DNA of 19,540 nt from Gemmatimonadota bacterium (GTDB lineage: Bacteria; Gemmatimonadota; Gemmatimonadetes; Palauibacterales; Palauibacteraceae), in contig JAUVPT010000012.1 in NCBI GenBank assembly GCA_030598525.1, positions 1 to 19,540 of the forward strand. The letters are read 5' to 3'. Positions 6,756 through 13,608 of the stretch are shown one piece after another. Numbering within the stretch: the stretch's first letter is position 1; each line of letters opens with the position of its first letter. The translations under genes were made by a program, and so were the position numbers. The notes beneath the pieces are model-generated. The model saw only the letters and a program-made list of their open reading frames with translations. It was not told where the DNA came from and searched no databases.

Positions 6756-7908
6756 CTCTTATCGTTTCAAGAGCCTCGAAGACCAGGTCCTCATCGGCGT
6801 CCGTATCGCTGTAATCGAGTTCCACACGCGACAACCGATCTCCCAGGCCCGTCAGGATTTCGTAGTCGATCGTGTCACACTGTCGGGCCATGTCCGCGAG
6901 CCTGATGCTCTCGCCTCCGTCCTTCCCGAGAAGCGTGGCGACGTCCCCCGGTCGGACGTCATCCCGACCCGTCACGTCCACCACGACGGTATCCATACAC
7001 ACGACTCCTCGAAACGGTGCCTCCACGCCGTGGAGCAGCGCCCGGCCCCGGTTCGAAAGCTCTCGCCGTAGCCCGTCACCATAGCCGATCCCGAGGGTCG
7101 CCAGCCGCCCGGCCTGGGGGGCGGTCCACGTCGCGCCGTAGGACACCGTCGTGCCAGCCGCGACATCCCGGACGGCGAGTACTCGAGCTCGAACGCTCAC
7201 CACCGGCGCCGCCTCCGGAGGCCAAGTCCCCCCACCGTACAGGTAGATGCCCGGCCGCACCAGATCGGCCTCCACGCCCGAATGCAGTAAGGCTCCGGCA
7301 CTGTTCGCCGCGTGCACGAGACCCGGATCCACACCGGCTGAGCGCATCGCCTCCAGCGCTTCTCGCAGCCGGGACCATTGGGTCCGGGTCGAATCACCCG
7401 GCCGGTCGGCGGAATGGAAGTGCGACATCGTGCCCACCAGTCGCACCGCACCGGCCCGCACCACCGAGGCCACCTCCGGCGCCCACTCGCCCGCCTGCTC
7501 CCAGCTCAGTCCCAGGCGGCCCATGCCCGTGTCTACCTCGAGGTGCACGGACAGCGGCTCATCGCGCCGGCGCTCCGCGCAAGCAAGGAGCGCCTCGAGA
7601 CCGGGAACGACCGGTTCGAGGCGCTCTTCCACCAGGCTGGCGATATCGGCAGGAAGGGTCGGTGTGCACACGACCACCGGTCCATCCCACCCCATCCGCC
7701 GCAGGGCACGACCTTCCCGGGTCGTGGCCACTCCAAAGCCCCAGGGTCCCAGCGGTCGCAGGGTCCGCACGACACGCTCCATCCCCACGCCGTAGGCATC
7801 GGCCTTGACCATGGGGAGGAGGCGACAGCCGTCGCCCACACGATCCGAGATGACCCGGCTATTCCTGCGCAGCGCGCCCAGATCTACTTCTATCCAGGCG
7901 CGCTCCAT
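6745..7908 (-). CDS. alr: Alanine racemase
   Basis: PLP enzyme that interconverts L- and D-alanine for peptidoglycan. From the preferred start the protein is 387 residues, usual for the family. PLP lysine is Lys35 in MVKADAYGVG. The beta/alpha barrel contains EVDTGMGRLGL, HAANSAGA and RPGIYLYGG, and the C-terminal beta domain supplies the catalytic Tyr257 in VSYGATW and the CMDTVVVDV strand. A further ATG at 7941 would add 11 residues, but a candidate -10 element lies directly against it and transcription would start downstream of it. MERAWIEVDLGALRRN is the usual N-terminus, so the ATG at 7908 is preferred. It is the first gene of the alr-cdd-lipoprotein-barrel chain and divergent from mazG. 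Confidence 0.96.
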   Translation of the reverse strand: MERAWIEVDLGALRRNSRVISDRVGDGCRLLPMVKADAYGVGMERVVRTLRPLGPWGFGVATTREGRALRRMGWDGPVVVCTPTLPADIASLVEERLEPVVPGLEALLACAERRRDEPLSVHLEVDTGMGRLGLSWEQAGEWAPEVASVVRAGAVRLVGTMSHFHSADRPGDSTRTQWSRLREALEAMRSAGVDPGLVHAANSAGALLHSGVEADLVRPGIYLYGGGTWPPEAAPVVSVRARVLAVRDVAAGTTVSYGATWTAPQAGRLATLGIGYGDGLRRELSNRGRALLHGVEAPFRGVVCMDTVVVDVTGRDDVRPGDVATLLGKDGGESIRLADMARQCDTIDYEILTGLGDRLSRVELDYSDTDADEDLVFEALETIRDGI

Positions 7909-7916
7909 CGCTTCAA

Positions 7917-7946
7917 TTGGCACGTTTTTCAAGGCCGGCATAGTAT
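7917..7946 (+). promoter_or_regulatory. Candidate sigma70-type promoter for mazG
   Basis: TTGGCA (7917-7922, five of six consensus bases) and TAGTAT (7941-7946, four of six) are 18 bases apart. Transcription would start near 7953. That makes the ATG at 7956 almost leaderless, or leaves a leader of about 54 bases for the ATG at 8007. It was found by eye and is not tested. Confidence 0.4.
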
Positions 7947-7970
7947 ATCCGGCCTATGTCCCCTGAGCAA
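7942..7970 (-). promoter_or_regulatory. Candidate sigma70-type promoter for alr
   Basis: On the minus strand TATACT (7947-7942) is one base off the -10 consensus. TTGCTC (7970-7965) lies 17 bases upstream as a weak -35. Transcription would start near 7935, giving a leader of about 27 bases to the ATG at 7908. It shares bases with the mazG promoter candidate. This was found by eye. Confidence 0.35.
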
Positions 7971-8843
7971 CAGATTCCGCGCCCCGATGGGGCCGACGTG
8001 GAGCACATGGAGCGGTCCCTGCCCGGGGATGTCACCCTGGGCCGGAGTCTCGCCCTCGTCCGGTACCTGCGAGACCACTGCGAGTGGGACGCACGCCAGA
8101 CTCCCGGCAGCCTGAGACCCTACCTGCTGGAGGAAGCTCACGAAGTCGCTGACGCCGTCCTCTCCGGGCAGGATGACGAGCTGTGCCGGGAGTTGGGCGA
8201 CCTGCTTCTCAACATCGCTTTCCAGGTCGTTCTGGCGGAAGAGCGCGGGGCGTTTGACGCGTCGAGCGTAGTCGCCGGGATGGAAGACAAGATGCGGGAG
8301 CGTCACCCACACGTGTACGGTGATGCGGATGAGGCGCCCGATTGGGAGCGGATGAAGGCGGAGCAGCGTGAACGAGATCGGATGGATTCGAACTCGGGGG
8401 ACCGCCATTCTGACCCGTTCGAAGGTCTCCCGGCCGGTCTTGAGCCCCTCAGCCGATCGCTTCGCATGCAGGACAGGGCCGCGGGCCTGAACTTCGACTG
8501 GCCCGACGTCTGGGGTGCGGTCGAGAAGCTGGAAGAGGAACTGCGGGAGGTGCGCGAATCGCTCGAATTCGTGGAAGCCGCAGCCGCGACTGACGATCAA
8601 ACGGTAGACCCGCGAGTCGAGGACGAGCTGGGCGATCTGCTGTTCGCAGCCGTGAACGTTGCCCGACTGGCTGGCATCCACCCGACCACGGCTCTCGAGC
8701 GATCGGCAGCCAAGTTCGCGGGTCGATTCCGAGCCCTGCTCGAACTCGCCGAAACAGACGGGCTCGACCCCCGTCAGGCGAGTCTCGAGGAGCTGGACGT
8801 ACTGTGGGAGCGGGTAAAGGCGGCCGGAATCAGCCGCCCGTGA
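7956..8843 (+). CDS. mazG: Nucleoside triphosphate pyrophosphohydrolase MazG
   Basis: Hydrolyses NTPs to NMP and pyrophosphate. In E. coli it lowers ppGpp and clears aberrant nucleotides. The 295-residue protein carries two tandem MazG domains. Domain 1 has the metal-binding helix LLEEAHEV (Glu59, Glu60, Glu63) and ELGDLL (Glu79, Asp82). Domain 2 has EKLEEELREV (about 190-199) and EDELGDLLF (Glu224, Asp227). The linker motif QDRAAGLNFDWPD is typical of full-length MazG. An ATG at 8007 with GGAG close upstream would give 278 residues and loses no domain, so the start is open. It is divergent from alr. Its 3' end overlaps the small membrane-protein gene on the other strand by 14 bases. Confidence 0.94.
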   Translation: MSPEQQIPRPDGADVEHMERSLPGDVTLGRSLALVRYLRDHCEWDARQTPGSLRPYLLEEAHEVADAVLSGQDDELCRELGDLLLNIAFQVVLAEERGAFDASSVVAGMEDKMRERHPHVYGDADEAPDWERMKAEQRERDRMDSNSGDRHSDPFEGLPAGLEPLSRSLRMQDRAAGLNFDWPDVWGAVEKLEEELREVRESLEFVEAAAATDDQTVDPRVEDELGDLLFAAVNVARLAGIHPTTALERSAAKFAGRFRALLELAETDGLDPRQASLEELDVLWERVKAAGISRP

Positions 8844-9111
8844 GCTGCTTGACCTGCTTCTGGCCGCTGCGCACGCCTGCCCCGACGACGACACCGTAGA
8901 TGACGGCCGTGACCGACCCCAGAACGGGCAGCAACGCCACGACGGGAGCAGCGACCAGCACTCCCGCCACACCGGCGATCCAGGGCGCTGCAGGCTTCTG
9001 CGCCCTGTCCACGAAGCGCAATCGAGTGCGCACGAATTCTCTGACCTTCACGTAGCTGATGCCCATGCCGGCCCCGGCCGCCGCCAGCATCAGTGCAGCG
9101 ATGAGCTCCAT
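8830..9111 (-). CDS. Small membrane protein of unknown function
   Basis: 93-residue protein, not recognised. It starts with a hydrophobic segment (ELIAALMLAAAGAGMGISYV), followed by a basic stretch (VREFVRTRLRFVDRAQK). One long or two short hydrophobic segments follow at about residues 44-80, with a basic, polar tail (GQKQVKQLTGG). The ATG at 9111 is fixed by a perfect AGGAGG four bases upstream. The longer open frame to 9456 runs through asnS and is not real. It lies 74 bases downstream of asnS on the same strand, and its 3' end overlaps mazG tail to tail. A perfect 14-base palindrome lies 17 bases upstream of its start codon. Function cannot be inferred. Confidence 0.8.
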   Translation of the reverse strand: MELIAALMLAAAGAGMGISYVKVREFVRTRLRFVDRAQKPAAPWIAGVAGVLVAAPVVALLPVLGSVTAVIYGVVVGAGVRSGQKQVKQLTGG

Positions 9112-9115
9112 ATTG

Positions 9116-9121
9116 CCTCCT
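9116..9121 (-). promoter_or_regulatory. Strong Shine-Dalgarno of the small membrane protein
   Basis: AGGAGG, a full match to the anti-Shine-Dalgarno, four bases before the ATG at 9111. It is the main evidence that this short gene is real and starts here. Confidence 0.7.
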
Positions 9122-9127
9122 CTCGCC

Positions 9128-9141
9128 TCCCCGTACGGGGA
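9128..9141. repeat. Perfect 14-base palindrome TCCCCGTACGGGGA
   Basis: Uninterrupted inverted repeat between asnS and the small membrane-protein gene. It has no loop and no following T-run, so it is a poor terminator. Its place just upstream of the Shine-Dalgarno would suit an operator for a dimeric regulator. A second GC-rich pair (GCGCGGG at 9145-9151, CCCGCGC at 9173-9179) could form a stem on the asnS side. The function is unknown. Confidence 0.5.
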
Positions 9142-9185
9142 CGGGCGCGGGTTCGTTTCAAGCAGCCCGCGGCCCGCGCTTCCCG

Positions 9186-10487
9186 CTAGGGCGTAAGGCG
9201 CGTCATCATTCGGGGAAACGCGATCGTCTCCCGCAAGTGGGGGACCCCGCAGATCCACGCAACGGTCCGCTCCAACCCGAGGCCGAAACCGCTGTGCGTG
9301 AACGTGCCATGTCGCCTGAGATCGAGGTACCAGTCGTAGGCCTCCTCCGGCAGATCTTCCTCCCGGATTCGGGCCAGGAGCCGGTCGTAGTCGTCCTCTC
9401 TCTGGCTGCCGCCAATGATCTCGCCGTAGCCCTCGGGAGCCAGAAGGTCGTTGCACTTCACGGTCCGGGGGTCGTCGGGGTTCTCCTTCATGTAGAACGC
9501 CTTGGCCTCCCGCGGATAGTCGAACACGAACAACGGCTTCTCCCGGCCCTCGGTCAGAACGGTCTCGTGCTCAGCGCCGAGGTCCTCCCCCCACACGATC
9601 GCCACACCGGTCACACGGAGGGACGCGACCGCATCCGGATAGCACAACCAAACGAACGGGGGCGAAATGGCTGCGAGCCGGTTGACGTCGCGATCGAGCT
9701 CCTCCAACTCGTGGGCCCGTCGCTCCAGGACCCGCCCCACGATGTAGGATACGAAGTCCTCCTGCAGCCGCATGTTGCCCTCAGAGTCGAGCCACGCGAC
9801 TTCGGGCTCGACCATCCAGAACTCCGTGAGGTGCCGCCGCGTCTTCGACTTCTCGGCCCGAAACGTGGGTCCGAAGCAGTAGACCTTCCCAAGCGCGGCC
9901 GCCGCCGCCTCGACGTACAACTGGCCGGTCTGCGCCAGGTACGCAGTCCCCAGGTCGAAGTACTCCGTGCTGAAGAGGGTCCCGGCCGATTCCCCGATTG
10001 CTCCGGTCAGGATCGGGGAGTCCACGAGCACGAAATCCCGCTCGTAGAAGAAGTCGCGAATGGCCTTCACGATCTCATCCCGCACCCGCATGATCGCCAC
10101 CTGGCGCCCATGCCGAAGCCACAGGTGCCGGTTGTTCAGGAGGAAATCGATGCCGTGTTCCTTCGGTTGTATCGGGTATTCGTCCGCCGGACCGATCACC
10201 TCGACCTGGCTCGCCGTGATCTCGTAGCCGCCGGGCGCCCGATCGTCCTGCCTCACCGTTCCCACCACGCGGACGCTGCTCTCAAGCGAAAGATCCGCCG
10301 TGCCCGCCCACGAACGATCGTCCACTTCGTTCCGCGCAATCACGACCTGGACCGTACCCGTACCATCGCGCAACCCGAGAAAAGCGATCTTCCCGCTCGA
10401 TCGGAACTTCGCCACCCAGCCGGCGAGCGTGGCCTCCTGCCCCGCTTTCGAGGCCAGATCGCGAACGCTGGTGAACACACTTTCCAT
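9186..10487 (-). CDS. asnS: Asparaginyl-tRNA synthetase
   Basis: Class IIb synthetase that charges tRNA-Asn. The 433-residue protein has an N-terminal OB-fold anticodon-binding domain (about 18-100: LAGWVAKFRSSGKIAFLGLRD). The class II core follows, with motif 2 FGPTFRAEKSKTRRHLTEF (205-223) and motif 3 GFGLGLER (400-407). EFWMVEPEVAW, YPREAKAFYMK and GEIIGGSQRE are AsnRS hallmarks and separate it from AspRS and from archaeal AspRS-like proteins. Its presence suggests direct charging of Asn rather than sole reliance on the GatCAB amidation route. It lies downstream of recG with a 70-base gap that holds a candidate promoter. The ATG at 10487 has only a weak GGAA upstream. Confidence 0.96.
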   Translation of the reverse strand: MESVFTSVRDLASKAGQEATLAGWVAKFRSSGKIAFLGLRDGTGTVQVVIARNEVDDRSWAGTADLSLESSVRVVGTVRQDDRAPGGYEITASQVEVIGPADEYPIQPKEHGIDFLLNNRHLWLRHGRQVAIMRVRDEIVKAIRDFFYERDFVLVDSPILTGAIGESAGTLFSTEYFDLGTAYLAQTGQLYVEAAAAALGKVYCFGPTFRAEKSKTRRHLTEFWMVEPEVAWLDSEGNMRLQEDFVSYIVGRVLERRAHELEELDRDVNRLAAISPPFVWLCYPDAVASLRVTGVAIVWGEDLGAEHETVLTEGREKPLFVFDYPREAKAFYMKENPDDPRTVKCNDLLAPEGYGEIIGGSQREDDYDRLLARIREEDLPEEAYDWYLDLRRHGTFTHSGFGLGLERTVAWICGVPHLRETIAFPRMMTRLTP

Positions 10488-10526
10488 GTCAGGGCATTCC
10501 GTAGTTGGAGTCGGCTTGAGGCGGGT

Positions 10527-10555
10527 ACACTAGACCGGCATCAGAAGCGAGTCAA
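10527..10555 (-). promoter_or_regulatory. Candidate promoter for asnS
   Basis: On the minus strand TTGACT (10555-10550, five of six -35 bases) and TAGTGT (10532-10527, three of six -10 bases) are 17 bases apart, just after the recG stop. The leader to the asnS ATG would be about 33 bases. The -10 is weak, so the call is tentative. Confidence 0.33.
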
Positions 10556-10557
10556 CG

Positions 10558-12636
10558 TCAGCCGACCGCGTAAAGAGCGGCTTGATCCGCGTACCGTTCC
10601 TGGAGCACGCGGGCAAACGGGCGGTGGCGGGCGGACGCCAGTTCCGGGTCGGCTTCCACCATCGTCCGGGCCTTCATTCTCGCATGCTCGAGAAGGTCGT
10701 AGTCGCGATCGAGGTCGGCGAAGCGAAGAGCGGGAAGACCGTGCTGCTCTGCCCCGAAGAGGTTTCCCTGGCCCCTGAGACGGAGATCCTCGCGCGCGAT
10801 CTCGAATCCGTCGTTCGTGCCGGCGAGCGCCCTGAGCCGCTCGGGAGGGCCGTCGCCCGAGTAGAACGCCACGCAGTAGCTCTGGTCCCCACCCCGACCG
10901 ACCCTCCCCCGTAGCTGGTGCAACTGCGCCAGGCCAAACCTCTCCGCGTGCTCTATGAGCATGACCGTGGCATTCGGCACGTCGATCCCTACCTCGATCA
11001 CCGTCGTCGCGACGAGCACATGGGTCTCCCCGGAGAGGAATCTGCGCATGATCGCCTCCTTGTCCGTGCCGCTCATTCGACCGTGCAGCAGGTCCAGGCG
11101 AAACTCGGGAAACAGCTCGGAGAGCTCCTCCACGGCACGCGTGGCCGCCGCTGCCTCCACTGCGTCAGACTCGTAGATCAGGGGATACACCACATATCCC
11201 TGCCGACCCTCGGCCAGTTGCCCGCGCAGAAACTCGAACGCCGCCGCCCGGTCGCCCGGTCCGCGAATGCCGGTGATCACGGATCTGCGGCCGGGAGGCA
11301 TCTCGTCGATCACGCTCAGGTCCAGATCGCCGTACACGGCCAGGGCGAGCGACCGGGGAATCGGCGTTGCGGACATCACGAGCGTGTCCGCAGCTCCGCC
11401 CGCGTCGCGTAGGGCCCGTCGCTGCTCCACGCCGAAGCGGTGCTGCTCGTCAATCACGACGAGGCCGGGAGAGCCGAATCCCACACCGTCCTGGATGAGG
11501 GCGTGGGTTCCGACGATGACCATCGCGCGACCCGATCGAGAGTCCTCCAGCACGGCCTCGCGCCTCTTGCCCTTGACCGAACCGGTGAGAAGCACGGGGG
11601 CGAGTCCAACCGGCTCGAGGAGGTCCGTCAGGGTTCGCTGGTGCTGCTCTGCGAGCAGCTCGGTCGGAGCCATGATCACCGCCTGCCTTCCGCAATCCAC
11701 GGCGCGAACCATCGCGGCGGCAGCCACCACGGTCTTGCCACACCCCACGTCACCCTGGAGCAGGCGATACATGCGGGACGGGCTCTCCATGTCGCCCCTG
11801 ATTTCCTGCCACGTTCTCTCCTGGGCGTCCGTCAGCCGATACGGGAGCGCTGCGAGGAAGCGCTCGGTGAGCGTGGGGCGCGAGTCCAGGGACAACCCGG
11901 CTTCCCGGCTCCTGTACTGGTGACGAGCCCGGGCGTGCAGGAGTTGCAGGAAGAACAGCTCTTCGTAGGCGAGTCGCCTCATCGCGGGCCCGACCTGCGA
12001 CAGCGTCTCGGGCCGATGGAGCCTCTCCAGCGCCTCGGGCAGGCGCATCAGACCCACCGCTCGCAGCCAGTCAGGTCCGAATATCTCCGCGTCTCCGGCT
12101 TCCGCCAGCAGATCATCCAGGTTCTCTTCGACGATTCCTCGGATCTGCCTGTGGCTCAGCCCCTCCGTGGCCCGGTAGACCGGAAACACCATGCCGGTCT
12201 CCGTCTCCCCGTCACTCGCCGAAGCCAGAAGCGTGTGCTCCCGCGGACGCATCTGCCGGCCGTGGTAGAAGCCCACGGTTCCGGAGGCGAGCAGCAGGTC
12301 ACCCTTTCGTATCGAGTTGTCCAGCCACGGTTGCCCGGGCCACGCGCACTCGATGAGTCCCGAGTCATCCTTGAGGACGGCGTGGAATATCCGAAGACGT
12401 CGGCGGGTCGGAATCACCCCCTTCGAGACCACTCGCCCGATGATCGTCGCGTCGTCACCCGGTCTGAGCGCCGAGATCCTGGCGACCGTCGTGGCGTCCT
12501 CATAGCGATGCGGGATGTGATACAGCAGATCGCGCGCCGTGCGCACACCGATCCGGGCCAGCTTCTCCGCCCGACGCGGGCCCACACCCCTCACGTACTG
12601 GACTGACCTCTGCAGGTCGCTGGAGCGCCGGTTCAT
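10558..12636 (-). CDS. recG: ATP-dependent DNA helicase RecG
   Basis: Superfamily 2 branch-migration helicase that regresses stalled forks and processes Holliday junctions and R-loops. From the ATG at 12636 it is 692 residues, the usual size. The N-terminal wedge/OB domain starts with YVRGVGPRRAEKL. Walker A is GDVGCGKT (295-302), motif II DEQH (396-399), motif III MSATPIPR (421-428) and motif VI QLRGRVGR (574-581). The RecG-type tail (DLRLRGQGNLFGAEQHG) is complete. The frame is open 93 bases further up, but that part overlaps ftsY and is not conserved-looking. The chosen ATG follows the ftsY stop by one base (TGACATG), suggesting coupling. No Shine-Dalgarno is visible. Confidence 0.96.
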   Translation of the reverse strand: MNRRSSDLQRSVQYVRGVGPRRAEKLARIGVRTARDLLYHIPHRYEDATTVARISALRPGDDATIIGRVVSKGVIPTRRRLRIFHAVLKDDSGLIECAWPGQPWLDNSIRKGDLLLASGTVGFYHGRQMRPREHTLLASASDGETETGMVFPVYRATEGLSHRQIRGIVEENLDDLLAEAGDAEIFGPDWLRAVGLMRLPEALERLHRPETLSQVGPAMRRLAYEELFFLQLLHARARHQYRSREAGLSLDSRPTLTERFLAALPYRLTDAQERTWQEIRGDMESPSRMYRLLQGDVGCGKTVVAAAAMVRAVDCGRQAVIMAPTELLAEQHQRTLTDLLEPVGLAPVLLTGSVKGKRREAVLEDSRSGRAMVIVGTHALIQDGVGFGSPGLVVIDEQHRFGVEQRRALRDAGGAADTLVMSATPIPRSLALAVYGDLDLSVIDEMPPGRRSVITGIRGPGDRAAAFEFLRGQLAEGRQGYVVYPLIYESDAVEAAAATRAVEELSELFPEFRLDLLHGRMSGTDKEAIMRRFLSGETHVLVATTVIEVGIDVPNATVMLIEHAERFGLAQLHQLRGRVGRGGDQSYCVAFYSGDGPPERLRALAGTNDGFEIAREDLRLRGQGNLFGAEQHGLPALRFADLDRDYDLLEHARMKARTMVEADPELASARHRPFARVLQERYADQAALYAVG

Positions 12637-12637
12637 G

Positions 12638-13579
12638 TCAGCCGAGGAGCTTTTCCAGGTACCTGTTCGCGTCGAACCTCTCCAGGTCCGCCTCGCTCTC
12701 ACCGGTGCCGAGCCACCGGACGGGAACACCGAACTGCCGGCTCACCGCGACGGCGGTTCCACCTCTCGCCGTGCCGTCGTACTTCGTCAGCACGATGCCG
12801 TTCAGGGGAAAGCCCTGTCCGAACTCCTGCACCTGGTTCAGGACGTTCTGTCCCGCCGTGGAATCGACCACCAGCAGACGCTCATGCGGCGCCCCCTCCA
12901 CCTGGCGGCCGACCACACGGTCGATCTTCCGGAGCTCCTCCATGAGATTCGTCTGCGTATGCAGTCGGCCGGCCGTATCGATGATCAGGACGTCCGCGCC
13001 GCGAGCGGCCGCGGCCTGGGCGGCGTCGAACGCCACGGCCGCCGGATCACCACCCGGCTGCCCGCCTACGAAGTCAGCCCCGAGCCGATCCGCCCAGATG
13101 CGAAGCTGCTCCTGGGCCCCGCTTCGGAACGTGTCGGTTGCAGCCAGCGTCACCTGCAGGCCCGCGTCCATCGCTCGCCGCGCCAGTTTCGCGGCCGTCG
13201 TCGTTTTTCCGGTCCCGTTAACCCCGAGGACGAGAATCACGAAAGGCCGCGACCCGGCGGGGGTCCGAAACTCCAGCGCATCCTCCGATGACTCGTCGCC
13301 CACAGCGGGTGGCGACGTAAGGATCTCCCGGATGCGGTCCGACAGGAACTCTCGCAGTTCCGTCTCCGTCTTCACCTTCCCCCTGCGCGCTGCCGACTCC
13401 AGCTCCTGCACCAGGTCCATCGAGGCGTCGACTCCGAAGTCAGCCTCCAAGAGGATGCGCTCCAGCTCCTCGATCGAATCGTCGTCGATTCCCTTCACCA
13501 GCACAGACACGTCCGTCAGTGACAGATCGACGATCCTCTGCCATAGCGATCTGCCGCGTGGTTCGCCGCGCAGGCTCAT
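12638..13579 (-). CDS. ftsY: Signal recognition particle receptor FtsY
   Basis: SRP-type GTPase that docks ribosome-nascent chains at the membrane with Ffh. From the preferred start it is 313 residues, made of the N domain (helical bundle, about 10-90) and the G domain. G1 P-loop is GVNGTGKTT (about 119-127). Then come DTFRSGAQEQL, DTAGRLHTQTNLMEEL, TKYDGTARGG and the closing GTGE. The RLHTQTNLMEEL and ARGG forms favour FtsY over Ffh, and there is no M domain. The long acidic A domain of enterobacterial FtsY is missing. The ATG at 13579 has GGAG five bases upstream. An ATG at 13612 overlaps the upstream VWA stop as ATGA, and a GTG at 13594 has AGGAGG four bases upstream; these add 11 or 5 residues. 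Confidence 0.95.
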   Translation of the reverse strand: MSLRGEPRGRSLWQRIVDLSLTDVSVLVKGIDDDSIEELERILLEADFGVDASMDLVQELESAARRGKVKTETELREFLSDRIREILTSPPAVGDESSEDALEFRTPAGSRPFVILVLGVNGTGKTTTAAKLARRAMDAGLQVTLAATDTFRSGAQEQLRIWADRLGADFVGGQPGGDPAAVAFDAAQAAAARGADVLIIDTAGRLHTQTNLMEELRKIDRVVGRQVEGAPHERLLVVDSTAGQNVLNQVQEFGQGFPLNGIVLTKYDGTARGGTAVAVSRQFGVPVRWLGTGESEADLERFDANRYLEKLLG

Positions 13580-13608
13580 CCCCTCTCCACTCACTCCACC
13601 TCCTGTCA

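Noticed and set aside
9237..10778. 513-codon open frame on the plus strand opposite asnS
   Set aside because: The antisense strand clearly encodes asparaginyl-tRNA synthetase with all class II motifs; the plus-strand frame is a compositional shadow.
11440..12606. 388-codon open frame on the plus strand opposite recG
   Set aside because: It lies wholly within the complete recG gene on the other strand and has no domain-like pattern.
12637..12729. N-terminal extension of recG into ftsY
   Set aside because: The extra 31 residues are low-complexity Arg/Ser-rich and overlap ftsY; the ATG at 12636 matches usual RecG length.
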